A program made the position numbers and the translations under genes. Of a stretch of 14,782 nt of DNA, positions 1 through 7,626 are shown piece after piece; position 1 is the stretch's first letter, and every line of letters starts with the position of its first letter. This DNA is from Streptomyces sp. NRRL F-6492 (GTDB taxonomy: Bacteria; Actinomycetota; Actinomycetes; Streptomycetales; Streptomycetaceae), in assembly GCF_001280125.1 (NCBI RefSeq), contig NZ_LGEG01000023.1, forward strand, positions 1 through 14,782. Reading direction: 5' to 3'. The notes beneath the pieces were generated by a model that was not told where the DNA came from, made no database searches, and saw only the letters and a program-made list of their open reading frames with translations.

Positions 1-1
1 G

Positions 2-292
2 CCCGTGACCGACCCCGCCCCGCCGGAGGCCCCGGCCCCCTTCGACGGCCTGCCCCGCCGCGTCCGCCAGGCCAGCCTCGCGCCCCAGCTGCGCGAGGCC
101 GACCGCCCGGCCCGCCGCGACGAGGCGACCCGGGCCGCGCCCGAAGGCCGGGACTCCTTCGAGCGCGACGCCGAGGAGGTGCGCGCCCGGATGGCCTCCA
201 TGCAGCGCGGCTGGCAGCGCGGGCGACGGGACGCCACCGACCCTGACGAACCGACAGCACCAGGAACGACACCCGAGGGGGACGGTCGATGA
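2..292 (+). CDS. cvnA: Conservon sensor-kinase-like protein CvnA, C-terminal end (partial)
   Basis: The reading frame is open from the left edge and stops at 290-292, so only about the last 96 residues are present. The tail is low-complexity, rich in Pro, Arg and Glu. It carries the elements I associate with the C-terminus of CvnA-type nitrate/sensor-like histidine kinases: GLPRRVRQASLAPQLR followed by EEVRARMASMQRGWQRGR. The ATP-binding and histidine domains would lie upstream and cannot be checked. A GTG at 5-7 could be read as a start, but the sequence looks like the end of a long protein and a small independent gene is unlikely. The stop overlaps the next start as ATGA, so the two genes are translationally coupled. 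The three genes that follow complete the usual CvnA-B-C-D order, which is the main support for the name. Confidence 0.85.
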   Translation, partial: PVTDPAPPEAPAPFDGLPRRVRQASLAPQLREADRPARRDEATRAAPEGRDSFERDAEEVRARMASMQRGWQRGRRDATDPDEPTAPGTTPEGDGR

Positions 293-726
293 CCGCACCG
301 AACGCCGCAGCACCCAGCACGACCTCCGGAAACGGTGAACTGAACTGGCTCCTCGACGAGCTCGTCCAGCGCGTCGGCTCCATCCGGAAGGCCCTGGTGC
401 TCTCCGGTGACGGCCTTCCCACCGGCGCCTCCCAGGGCCTGACCCGGGAGGACGGCGAGCACCTGGCCGCCGTCGCCTCCGGCTTCCACAGCCTCGCCAA
501 GGGCGTCGGCCGCCACTTCGAGGCGGGCAAGGTGCGCCAGACGGTCGTCGAGCTGGAGGACGCCTTCCTCTTCGTCACGGCCGCCGGCGACGGCAGCTGC
601 CTGGCGGTGCTCGCGGACGCCGACTCCGACGTGGGCCAGGTCGCCTACGAGATGACGCTGATGGTGAAGCGGGTCGGGGTCCACCTCGCGACGGCCCCCC
701 GGACCGGACTGCCCTCGGGAGGGTGA
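289..726 (+). CDS. cvnB: Roadblock/LC7 domain protein CvnB
   Basis: This 145-residue protein has the roadblock/LC7 fold signature: NWLLDELVQRVGSIRKALVLSGDG near the N-terminus, then a helix with EHLAAVASGFHSLAKGVG, and a C-terminal helix with VAYEMTLMVKRVG. In conservons this protein acts at the membrane with the sensor kinase and modulates the small GTPase CvnD, comparable to MglB-type partners. Residues 1-16 are a Ser/Thr/Ala-rich disordered lead-in. The ATG overlaps the cvnA stop by 4 bases. A purine-rich GAGGGGGACGG stretch just upstream is a good ribosome binding site. Ten bases separate its stop from cvnC. Length and order match the family well, and nothing looks damaged. Confidence 0.93.
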   Translation: MTAPNAAAPSTTSGNGELNWLLDELVQRVGSIRKALVLSGDGLPTGASQGLTREDGEHLAAVASGFHSLAKGVGRHFEAGKVRQTVVELEDAFLFVTAAGDGSCLAVLADADSDVGQVAYEMTLMVKRVGVHLATAPRTGLPSGG

Positions 727-736
727 GTGGGACGGC

Positions 737-1162
737 ATGAGTGACGAAGCCGAGCGGAACCGACCCGCGGAGGGGCGCACCCCACGCCCCCACCACTGGT
801 TCGACGACGAGGCCGGACCGGTGGTCCGTCCGTACGCGATGACCCGCGGCCGGACGAGCGCCGCCACCCGCCACCGGCTCGACCTGATCGCGGTGGTCGT
901 TCCCGAGCCCGCCGCCGAAGACCCCGGCCGGGACCAGACGCTCTCCCCGGAACACGTGGAGATCGTCGAACGCTGCTCCGAGCAGCCCCAGTCGATCGCC
1001 GAGCTCGCCGCCGGACTCGACCTCCCCGTAGGGGTGGTCCGGGTCCTCGTCGGCGACCTCGTCGAGGACGAACTCGTCCACGTGACCCGCCCCGTTCCGC
1101 CGGCCGAGCTGCCGGACGTGAACATCCTCCGCGAGGTGATCAATGGCCTTCGGGCGCTCTAG
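737..1162 (+). CDS. cvnC: DUF742 protein CvnC
   Basis: This 141-residue protein matches the DUF742 layout. It has a charged, Pro/Arg-rich N-terminus with the conserved VVRPYAMTRGRT element at about residues 31-42. A winged-helix-like domain follows, with EHVEIVERC, SIAELAAGLDLPVGVVRVLVGDL and the strand ELVHV. DUF742 proteins form the third member of conservons, and their molecular role is not well defined. The HTH-like fold suggests a protein or DNA contact, which is inference. The ATG lies 10 bases after the cvnB stop. The 3' end overlaps the start of cvnD by 20 bases in another frame, so the order cvnB-C-D is clearly one transcript with coupled translation. Confidence 0.92.
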   Translation: MSDEAERNRPAEGRTPRPHHWFDDEAGPVVRPYAMTRGRTSAATRHRLDLIAVVVPEPAAEDPGRDQTLSPEHVEIVERCSEQPQSIAELAAGLDLPVGVVRVLVGDLVEDELVHVTRPVPPAELPDVNILREVINGLRAL

Positions 1163-1748
1163 CCGCACCAAGCCCTTCGTCGAACCGGTGACCCTGAAGA
1201 TCCTCGTCGCCGGCGGGTTCGGGGTCGGCAAGACGACCCTGGTCGGCGCGGTCAGCGAGATCAGGCCCCTGCGGACCGAGGAGATCCTCAGCGAGGCGGG
1301 ACGTCCCGTCGACGACCTGCACGGCGTCGAGGCCAAGACGACCACCACGGTCGCCATGGACTTCGGCCGGATCACCCTGCGCGAGGACCTCGTCCTGTAC
1401 CTGTTCGGCACGCCCGGCCAGGACCGCTTCTGGTTCCTCTGGGACGAGCTGGCCCAGGGGGCCCTGGGCGCGATCGTCCTCGCGGACACCCGCCGCCTGG
1501 AGGACAGCTTCGCGGCCATCGACTACTTCGAGCGGCGCGGCATCCCGTTCACGGTGGCCGTCAACTGCTTCGAGGGCGCCCAGCGGTTCCCCGCCGAGAG
1601 CGTGCGCGGAGCCCTCGACCTCGACCCCGAGGTCGAACTGGTCATGTGCGACGCGCGGGACCGCGAGTCCGTGAAGAACGTCCTCGTGGCGGTCGTCGAG
1701 CACGCCCTCGTCCTCGCCGACCGCACCCACGCGGCCGCCACCTCCTGA
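1143..1748 (+). CDS. cvnD: Conservon small GTPase CvnD
   Basis: This 201-residue GTP-binding protein is of the conservon (ATP/GTP-binding) family. The P-loop GGFGVGKTT is at residues 24-32, a Thr-rich switch I region with KTTTTVAMDFG lies at about 65-75, and the G3 motif is GTPGQ at 89-93, where most small GTPases have DxxGQ. The usual G4 motif NKxD is not seen; the corresponding place reads VAVNCFEG (about 138-145), which I believe is normal for this family. MCDARD near 168-173 fills the G5 position. CvnD is expected to switch on the cytoplasmic membrane face under control of CvnA and CvnB. It starts inside the 3' end of cvnC and is followed within a base by a strong hairpin, so it is the last gene of the operon. 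Confidence 0.93.
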   Translation: MAFGRSSRTKPFVEPVTLKILVAGGFGVGKTTLVGAVSEIRPLRTEEILSEAGRPVDDLHGVEAKTTTTVAMDFGRITLREDLVLYLFGTPGQDRFWFLWDELAQGALGAIVLADTRRLEDSFAAIDYFERRGIPFTVAVNCFEGAQRFPAESVRGALDLDPEVELVMCDARDRESVKNVLVAVVEHALVLADRTHAAATS

Positions 1749-1791
1749 CCTTCCGGTGGAGGACCCCGGACCGGGGCCCTCCACCGGAAGG
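1749..1791. terminator. Bidirectional hairpin terminator between cvnD and the vanX-like pseudogene
   Basis: A perfect 14-bp inverted repeat (1749-1762 with 1778-1791) encloses a second CCCCGG/CCGGGG pair at 1764-1776. It begins directly after the cvnD stop and ends one base before the stop of the convergent dipeptidase remnant. There is no T-run, as is common in high-GC actinobacteria. The position between convergent genes suggests it serves both strands. Confidence 0.85.
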
Positions 1792-1792
1792 C

Positions 1793-2307
1793 TCAGTGCC
1801 CCGCCACCGACCGCCACGCCACCGGGAAGTCGAAGAACGCGTCGGGGAACGGCTCGGGCTCGAACGTGAAGTGCCACCACTCCTCCGGCAGGTTCACGAA
1901 CCCCTGCTCGGCGAGCACCCCCCTGAGCAGCTGCCGGTTGGCCCGCTGCACGCCCGTGGTCCGGGGGTCGTCGGTGTGCGAGCGCGTGTCGAAGCAGTCG
2001 TACCCCGTCCCCATGTCCACGGAGTCGTCGGGGAACCGCTCCGCCTTCGGCGCGTAGCACTCCACCAGCCCCTCGCCCGGCCGGTACGGGCGCGTGGGCC
2101 GCGCACAGCGGCTGCCGGTAGCCGTCCACCGGCCCGCCCGTGAAGTTGTGCGCCGTCGTGTAGCGCATCTCCTGGAGGATCGTCGGATCCACGGCGGCCA
2201 GGGCCACGAACTCCCTTGGCGCCCGACGCCGGGGGAGCGGAGGCGGCGAACAGTCCGGCGGCAACGGTGACGACGAGGGTGCGGAGAGCGGAAGCGAGTC
2301 CTGTCAT
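1793..2307 (-). pseudogene. Secreted VanX-type D-Ala-D-Ala dipeptidase, frameshifted and internally deleted
   Basis: Three pieces of one M15D dipeptidase lie in order in different frames. First, from an ATG at 2307, comes a signal peptide (hydrophobic TLVVTVAAGLFAASA). Second, after a one-base shift near 2216-2220 (GGG, where GG would keep frame), comes FVALAAVDPTILQEMRYTTA continuing to DGYRQPLC. Third, after a jump near 2100, comes RPYRPGEGLVECYAPKAERF, then MGTGYDCFDTRSHTDDPR, EEWWHF and a normal C-terminus. In intact relatives about 70-80 residues sit between PLC and the RPYRPGE block, including the SxHxxGxAxD zinc-ligand motif. These are absent here. Only the EWWH segment, supplying the catalytic Glu and one zinc ligand, survives. 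The product cannot be active. Intact enzymes cleave D-Ala-D-Ala outside the membrane. The family assignment is firm; the deletion size is inferred from family length. Confidence 0.85.
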
Positions 2308-2395
2308 GGGCACCGTCTACCAGTTCCGGCAGCGCCGGGAAAGGGCGATCGCATACGGTCGGACCGTGAAGCACTCGATCGCGAGGGACCCGGCC

Positions 2396-2896
2396 GTGAA
2401 GGACTCCCACTGCTCCTCCTGCGGCACGGCCCACCCGGCCGACGCGGGCTGGCCCCGCACCTGTCCGGGCTGCGGCCACACCGCCTACCGCAACCCGCTG
2501 CCCGTCGCCGTCGCCCTCCTGCCCGTCACGGACGAGGACGGCACGGGACTCGTCGTCATCACCCGGACCATCGAGCCGCGGAGGGGCGGGATCGCGCTCC
2601 CCGGCGGCTTCATCGACCACGGCGAGGACTGGCACGCCGCCGTCGCCCGCGAACTGCGCGAGGAGACCGGCATCGAGGCCGCCGCCGAGGAGGTCCGCCT
2701 CGCCGACGCCCTGAGCTCCCCGGCCGGACACCTCCTCCTCTTCGGCCTCCTCCCGCCCCGCCCGGCCTCCGCCCTGCCCCCCTCGGCCCCGACGAACGAG
2801 ACCAGCGGCCACCACCTGCTCCGGACCCCGCGGGAACTGGCCTTCCCGCTCCACACGGAGGCGGTACGGAAGTGGTTCGCGGGGGAGTACGGCTGA
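2396..2896 (+). CDS. Nudix hydrolase with N-terminal zinc ribbon
   Basis: The protein is 166 residues from the GTG at 2396. A zinc ribbon comes first, with CSSC at 6-9 and CPGC at 23-26. The Nudix domain follows, with a complete box at about 71-93: G, five residues, E, seven residues, then RELREETGI. Such enzymes hydrolyse nucleoside diphosphates linked to another group. The zinc ribbon recalls the NudC-like layout, but the substrate cannot be read from the sequence. GTG 2396 is preferred because GAGGG lies about 9 bases upstream; GTG at 2366 (176 aa) is possible but has no visible ribosome site. The frame also stays open further upstream, overlapping the dipeptidase remnant. It is transcribed toward the GH31 gene. 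The C-terminal LHTEAVRKWFAGEYG looks like a natural end. Confidence 0.88.
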   Translation: MKDSHCSSCGTAHPADAGWPRTCPGCGHTAYRNPLPVAVALLPVTDEDGTGLVVITRTIEPRRGGIALPGGFIDHGEDWHAAVARELREETGIEAAAEEVRLADALSSPAGHLLLFGLLPPRPASALPPSAPTNETSGHHLLRTPRELAFPLHTEAVRKWFAGEYG

Positions 2897-2945
2897 GGGG
2901 GACGCGGAACCGGCCGACCGGCCCGCCCGCGCCTCCGCACCCGAG

Positions 2946-3008
2946 CAAGAGGCACGGGCCCGTCAGAGCCCCGCACCGCCACAAGAGGCACGGGCCCGTC
3001 AGAGCCCC
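2946..3008. repeat. 36-bp-period direct repeat spanning the GH31 stop codon
   Basis: A 27-base block beginning CAAGAGGCACGGGCCCGTCA occurs at 2946-2972 and again, identical, at 2982-3008. The right copy contains the GH31 stop codon (TCA on this strand at 2999-3001) and last codons; the left copy repeats the same stop outside the gene. Each copy holds the 10-bp palindrome ACGGGCCCGT, so the pair could also help end transcription of either convergent gene. It looks like a recent local duplication. Confidence 0.85.
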
Positions 3009-5428
3009 CGCACCCGCACCGGCAGCCCCGCCTCCGCCACCCCGTCGTCCGTCACCCGCTCCACCACCACCCGCCCGTCCACCAGACGCGACTGGTACCG
3101 CTCGATCTCGGCCGGCTCCCAGCCGTCCCCCGTGTCCCGTACGACGAGCCCCCCGCCCGTCCGCCCGGCGGCGGGCGCCCACACCTCCAGGGCCGGACCG
3201 CCCTCCTCGTCCCGCACCGGAAGCACCGCGCCCGCCCGGGCCAGGACCGGCACCCGCGACAGCGGCGCGTCGAGCAGCACCTGCCCGGGCCCCTCGTACG
3301 CCCGCCCCGTCGCCGTGTCGTACCAGCGCCCGCGCGGCAGCCGCACCGCCCGCCGGTCGGTGCCGTGCGTCAGGACCGGCGCCACGAGCAGCGAGTCGCC
3401 GAGGAGGAACGCGTCCTCGCAGTCCCGCAGCGTCCGGTCCTCCGGCGTCCCCCACCACACCGGCCGGACGTACGGCGCGCCCGTCATCCGGGCGAGCCGC
3501 GCCAGGGTCGTGAAGTACGGCCGCAGCCGCTCCCGTTCGGCCAGCGCCTCGCGCGCGTACTCCAGGATCTCGGGCCCGAACTCCCACGGCCCGTGCGGCC
3601 CGGGGCCGGTCCCCGCGCGCGTACGGAACAACGGCAGCCACGCCCCCAGCTGGTACCGGCGCAGGAACAGCTCCGGCGACGACCCGCCGTCGGGCCCGGC
3701 ACCCTCCACGTCCGGCCCCGAGTACGGCACCCCGCACAGGCCGAGCCCCAGGACCAGGGAGAGCGAGGCCCGCAGCCCCGGCCACCCCGCCGGCACCCCG
3801 CCCGCCCAGGTGCCCCCGTACCGCTGCACGCCCGCCCAGCCGGAACGCGACAGCAGGAAGGGCCGCTCGTCGGGCCGCAGCCGGCGCAGCCCCTCGTACC
3901 CGGCCCGGGCCATCGTCAGGCCGTACACGTTGTGCGCCTCCCGGTGGTCGCCGCCCCGGCCGTCCAGTACGTGCCGGGCCGAGCGCGGCAGCGTCGGATC
4001 GCCGAAGGGGACGGAGGAGACCGGCTCGTTCCGGTCGTGCGCCACCCCCGAGAAGCCCTGCCGGAGCCGCTCCTCGTACAGGCCGCCCCACCACTTCCGC
4101 ACCGCCGGATCGGTGAAGTCCGGATAGGCGCACCCGCCCTCCCGGCCCGCCCCGTGGACCTCGTCGCCCCGGGCGTCCCGGACGAAACCGTCCACCGCGC
4201 GCCCGCCGTCGTACACCGGATCCCCCGGTTCCGCCCGCACCGCCGGGTCCACGGCCGCCACCAGCCGCACGCCCTCCTCCCGCAGCTCCTCCGCGAGGGC
4301 CGGCAGATCGGGGAACCGCTCCCGGTCCACCGAGAACGCCCGCCGCCCGTCCCGGGGACCGGCGCCCAGGTGGACGGCGGACAGCGCAAGCCCGTGCCTC
4401 CGGTGCTCGTCCACCGTCCCGCGCACCTCCGCCGCGCCGCCGGAGCCCTCGCGCGCGTGCTGCGGGCCGAGCGCCCAGGACGGCGGGAGCGCGGGCGCGC
4501 CCGTGAGCGCCGCCCAGCCGTGCAGGACGCGCGCGGGGGTGCCGACCACCACCCAGCAGCGCAGCGGACCGCCTTCCACCCGGACCTCGCTGGTCCCCGG
4601 CCGGTCGTGCCCGGACCCGGCGCCCTCCTCGCCCTCGGACAGGGTGACCAGGCCGTCCCAGGAGTTGTCGTGGAACACCAGGTGCGTACCGGCGTCTGAG
4701 ACGACGCACTGCACGGGCATGGTGAGGTGCAGCGGATCGTCCCCCGGGCCGGAACGCCCCCGGGAAGCCGTGTTCCACAGCCGGTACGAGCCGTCCCGCA
4801 GCCGCGGCCCGCCCGACCGCCCGCCGAGCCCGAAGAACCGCGCGTCGGCCGGCACCTCGCTCCGCTGCACCCAGCGCGCGGCCCCGGAAGGACCCGTGGC
4901 CCCGGAGGAATCCGCTGCTCCGGAAGGACCCGTGGCCCCGGAGGAATCCGCGGCCCCGGAGACCTCCACCGGCTCCCACCACCGCGGCGGCAGGTCCCGC
5001 CGGAGCAGCAGCCCGCCCGGCGTCCGGACCTCCACCGCCCCGTGCCGGGAGACCGCCACCGTCACCCGCTCCGACACGATCCGCCACCCGCCGTCCGTGT
5101 CCGGCTCCAGGGCCGCCCGGGGGTCCGGCTCGGGCGCCTCGCCGGCCAGCGCGTACGAGGGCAGCGGCCCGGCCCCGTCCCACCCCCAGAACACCGTGCC
5201 GCCCGCCGACACGCACAGCCGCAACGAGGACCGCGCGAACCGGATCGTCCCCCCGCCCGGCGCGGACTCCGCCGTCTCCGCGAGCCCCGGCACCCGGGCC
5301 CGCTCCGCCCCCCTCGGGGGCGTCCCCCACGCGTCCGTCCGGCGCTGCCGCCACGCCGCCCGCACCGTCCGCAAGCCCTCCACGGAACCGAACACCTTCA
5401 TCGAACGCAGCAGTTCACGACCGTCCAT
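2999..5428 (-). CDS. Glycoside hydrolase family 31 protein (alpha-glucosidase/xylosidase-like)
   Basis: The product is 809 residues from ATG 5428; a GTG at 5437 would add three. No signal peptide is visible, so it is probably cytoplasmic. The N-terminal beta domain is followed by a Ser/Gly/Ala linker (about 157-185) holding a 12-residue tandem duplication. The barrel has YPDFTDPAVRKWW, the nucleophile motif HDRNEP (Asp about 465), RSGWAGVQRYGGTW, LGLCGVPYSGPDVEG and QLGAWLPLFR. C-terminal beta domains end with RWYDTATGRAYEGPG and RAGAVLP. GH31 enzymes cleave alpha-linked glucosides or xylosides from the non-reducing end by retention. Where relatives have W-x-G-D after QRY, carrying the general acid/base Asp, this protein reads WAGG, with GGG at the expected Asp codon. 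Activity is therefore uncertain. It runs convergent to the Nudix gene and divergent from acetoacetyl-CoA synthetase across 214 bases. Substrate is not predictable. Confidence 0.85.
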   Translation of the reverse strand: MDGRELLRSMKVFGSVEGLRTVRAAWRQRRTDAWGTPPRGAERARVPGLAETAESAPGGGTIRFARSSLRLCVSAGGTVFWGWDGAGPLPSYALAGEAPEPDPRAALEPDTDGGWRIVSERVTVAVSRHGAVEVRTPGGLLLRRDLPPRWWEPVEVSGAADSSGATGPSGAADSSGATGPSGAARWVQRSEVPADARFFGLGGRSGGPRLRDGSYRLWNTASRGRSGPGDDPLHLTMPVQCVVSDAGTHLVFHDNSWDGLVTLSEGEEGAGSGHDRPGTSEVRVEGGPLRCWVVVGTPARVLHGWAALTGAPALPPSWALGPQHAREGSGGAAEVRGTVDEHRRHGLALSAVHLGAGPRDGRRAFSVDRERFPDLPALAEELREEGVRLVAAVDPAVRAEPGDPVYDGGRAVDGFVRDARGDEVHGAGREGGCAYPDFTDPAVRKWWGGLYEERLRQGFSGVAHDRNEPVSSVPFGDPTLPRSARHVLDGRGGDHREAHNVYGLTMARAGYEGLRRLRPDERPFLLSRSGWAGVQRYGGTWAGGVPAGWPGLRASLSLVLGLGLCGVPYSGPDVEGAGPDGGSSPELFLRRYQLGAWLPLFRTRAGTGPGPHGPWEFGPEILEYAREALAERERLRPYFTTLARLARMTGAPYVRPVWWGTPEDRTLRDCEDAFLLGDSLLVAPVLTHGTDRRAVRLPRGRWYDTATGRAYEGPGQVLLDAPLSRVPVLARAGAVLPVRDEEGGPALEVWAPAAGRTGGGLVVRDTGDGWEPAEIERYQSRLVDGRVVVERVTDDGVAEAGLPVRVRGL
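4884..4955. repeat. 36-bp tandem duplication inside the GH31 linker
   Basis: Two adjacent 36-base units (4884-4919 and 4920-4955) differ at only about three bases, all in the last six. They encode the 12-residue unit SGAADSSGATGP twice in the GH31 linker and preserve frame. A short third partial unit (CCGGAG) follows. The encoded sequence is flexible and probably surface exposed, so the expansion is likely tolerated. Confidence 0.85.
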
Positions 5429-5642
5429 GCGGCTCACCCTGCCACTCGCGAAAGGCGTAACGAGCCGCGTTCAACTGCCGTTCACCCGTGGTGGGAGCAC
5501 ATATTCAACTACCGGACCATGGGCGGGCAGCCCTGGTGCGAAAGACGATCACATGGCATCGTCCTGTCAGCCGCGTCGCGCGCACACCCCAGCACGTGCG
5601 CGGGACACACGCAGACCCCGCGTACAGCCAGGGAGCCGCCCC

Positions 5643-7613
5643 ATGACATCAGCGCAGACCGAGCCGCTCTGGCAGCCGGACGAGGAACGCATCGCCACGG
5701 CCGCCGTCACCCGCTTCCAGTCCTGGGCGGCCGAGCACCACGGCGCCCCGGCCGAGGGCGGGTACCCGGCGCTCCACCGCTGGTCGGTCGAGGAGCTCGA
5801 AGCGTTCTGGCGCGCGATCGTCGAGTGGTTCGACATCCGCTTCTCCACCCCGTACGAGCGCGTCCTCGGCGACCGCTCGATGCCCGGCGCCGACTGGTTC
5901 CCCGGAGCCACCCTCAACTACGCCGAGCACGCCCTGCGCGCCGCCGACGAGCGCCCCCACGACACGGCCCTGCTCCATGTGGACGAGACACATGAGCCCG
6001 CGCCGACGACCTGGGCCGAGCTCCGCCGCCAGGTCGGTTCCCTCGCCGCCGAGCTGCGCGGCCTCGGCGTCCGCCCCGGCGACCGCGTCAGCGGCTACCT
6101 GCCCAACGTCCCGCAGTCCGTCGTGGCCCTCCTCGCCACCGCCGCCGTCGGCGGCGTGTGGACCTCCTGCGCCCCGGACTTCGGCGCCCGCAGCGTCCTC
6201 GACCGCTTCCAGCAGGTCGAACCGGTCGTCCTCTTCACCGTCGACGGCTACCGCTACGGCGGCAAGGAGCACGACCGCCGCGACATCGTGGCCGAGCTGC
6301 GCGCCGAGCTTCCCACCCTCCGCGCCGTCGTCCACGTCCCGCTCCTCGGCACCCCGGCCCCCGAGGGCACCCTCGCCTGGGACGACCTGGTCGCCGGCGA
6401 CACCGCGCCGGTCTACGAGCAGGTCCCCTTCTCCCACCCGCTGTGGGTCCTGTACTCCTCCGGCACCACCGGCCTGCCGAAGGCGATCGTCCAGTCCCAG
6501 GGCGGCATCCTCGTCGAGCACGTCAAGCAGCTGGGCCTGCACTGCGACCTCGGCCCCGACGACGTGTTCTTCTGGTACACCTCCACCGGCTGGATGATGT
6601 GGAACTTCCTCGTCTCCGGCCTGCTCACCGGCACGACGATCGTCCTGTACGACGGAAGCCCGGGCTACCCCGACACCGCCACCCAGTGGCGCGTCGCCGA
6701 ACGCACCCGCGCCACCCTGTACGGCACCTCCGCCGCGTACGTGATGGCCTGCGCCAAGGCGGACGTGCACCCCGGCCGGGACTTCGACCTCTCGGCCGTG
6801 AAGTGCGTCGCCACCACCGGCTCCCCGCTGCCCCCCGACGGCTTCCGCTGGCTCCACGACGAGGTCCGCGAGAACCTCTGGATCGCCTCCGTCAGCGGCG
6901 GCACGGACGTCTGCTCCTGCTTCGCCGGCGCCGTCCCCACCCTCCCCGTCCACATCGGCGAACTCCAGGCCGCGGGCCTCGGCACCGACCTCCAGGCCTG
7001 GGACCCCTCCGGCAAGCCCGTCGTCGGCGAGGTCGGCGAACTCGTCGTCACCAACCCCATGCCGTCCATGCCGATCCGCTTCTGGAACGACCCCGACGGC
7101 AGCCGCTACCACGACAGCTACTTCGAGATGTTCCCGGGCGTGTGGCGCCACGGCGACTGGATCACGATCACCGACCACGGCTCGGTCGTCATCCACGGCC
7201 GCTCCGACTCCACCCTCAACCGGCAGGGCGTCCGCATGGGGAGCGCCGATATCTACGAGGCCGTCGAACGCCTCCCGGAGATCCGCGAATCCCTCGTCAT
7301 CGGCCTGGAGGAGCCGGACGGCGGCTACTGGATGCCCCTCTTCGTCCACCTCGTGGAGGGCGTCGCCCTGGACGAGGAGCTGATCGCCCGCATCAAGCGG
7401 ACCATCCGCTCCGAACTCTCCCCGCGCCACGTCCCCGACGAGATCATCGAGGTCCCCGGCGTCCCGCACACCCTCACCGGCAAGCGCATCGAGGTCCCGG
7501 TCAAGCGCCTCCTCCAGGGCACCCCGCTCGCCAAGGCCGTCAACATCGGCTCGGTCGACGACCTCGGCCTCCTCCACTTCTACGAGACCCTGGCCGCCAA
7601 CCGCCGCGCCTAG
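5643..7613 (+). CDS. Acetoacetyl-CoA synthetase
   Basis: This 656-residue acyl-CoA synthetase of the ANL superfamily has the acetoacetate-CoA ligase layout. It activates acetoacetate with ATP and CoA in the cytoplasm, feeding ketone-type units or storage-polymer breakdown products back to acetyl-CoA or biosynthesis. Visible motifs are an N-terminal cap (WSVEELEAFWRAIVEWFDI), DWFPGATLNYAEH, the phosphate loop YSSGTTGLPK at 271-280, STGWMMWN near 314-321, GGTDVCSCF at 419-427, the hinge region GRSDSTLNRQGVRMG at 519-533, and the catalytic Lys in LTGKR (Lys614). Length matches the family. ATG 5643 is chosen because the cap domain begins there and CAGGGAG lies upstream; the frame stays open much further left but only as antisense to the GH31 gene. 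The 214-base gap before it includes an AT-rich island (about 5499-5512) that may hold promoters. A hairpin follows the stop. Confidence 0.93.
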   Translation: MTSAQTEPLWQPDEERIATAAVTRFQSWAAEHHGAPAEGGYPALHRWSVEELEAFWRAIVEWFDIRFSTPYERVLGDRSMPGADWFPGATLNYAEHALRAADERPHDTALLHVDETHEPAPTTWAELRRQVGSLAAELRGLGVRPGDRVSGYLPNVPQSVVALLATAAVGGVWTSCAPDFGARSVLDRFQQVEPVVLFTVDGYRYGGKEHDRRDIVAELRAELPTLRAVVHVPLLGTPAPEGTLAWDDLVAGDTAPVYEQVPFSHPLWVLYSSGTTGLPKAIVQSQGGILVEHVKQLGLHCDLGPDDVFFWYTSTGWMMWNFLVSGLLTGTTIVLYDGSPGYPDTATQWRVAERTRATLYGTSAAYVMACAKADVHPGRDFDLSAVKCVATTGSPLPPDGFRWLHDEVRENLWIASVSGGTDVCSCFAGAVPTLPVHIGELQAAGLGTDLQAWDPSGKPVVGEVGELVVTNPMPSMPIRFWNDPDGSRYHDSYFEMFPGVWRHGDWITITDHGSVVIHGRSDSTLNRQGVRMGSADIYEAVERLPEIRESLVIGLEEPDGGYWMPLFVHLVEGVALDEELIARIKRTIRSELSPRHVPDEIIEVPGVPHTLTGKRIEVPVKRLLQGTPLAKAVNIGSVDDLGLLHFYETLAANRRA

Positions 7614-7626
7614 GGCCTGTCCGGCG

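Noticed and set aside
2946..3008. Possible CRISPR-like repeat-spacer pattern
   Set aside because: Only two copies with a 9-base gap, no further units, no cas genes; it is a local duplication.
2610..5354. 914-residue leftward open frame
   Set aside because: Gly/Ala/Arg-rich shadow of the GH31 gene in another frame, with no motifs.
4503..5642. In-frame open extension upstream of acetoacetyl-CoA synthetase that would make a 1036-residue protein
   Set aside because: It lies antisense to the GH31 gene, has Pro/Arg/Ser-rich composition typical of GC-rich shadow frames, and the family's N-terminal cap begins right at ATG 5643 with a ribosome site.
5440..5642. Promoters for GH31 and acetoacetyl-CoA synthetase in the AT-rich patch near 5499-5512
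   Set aside because: TTCACC and CATATT are only 13 bases apart and other pairings are poor, so no promoter can be named.
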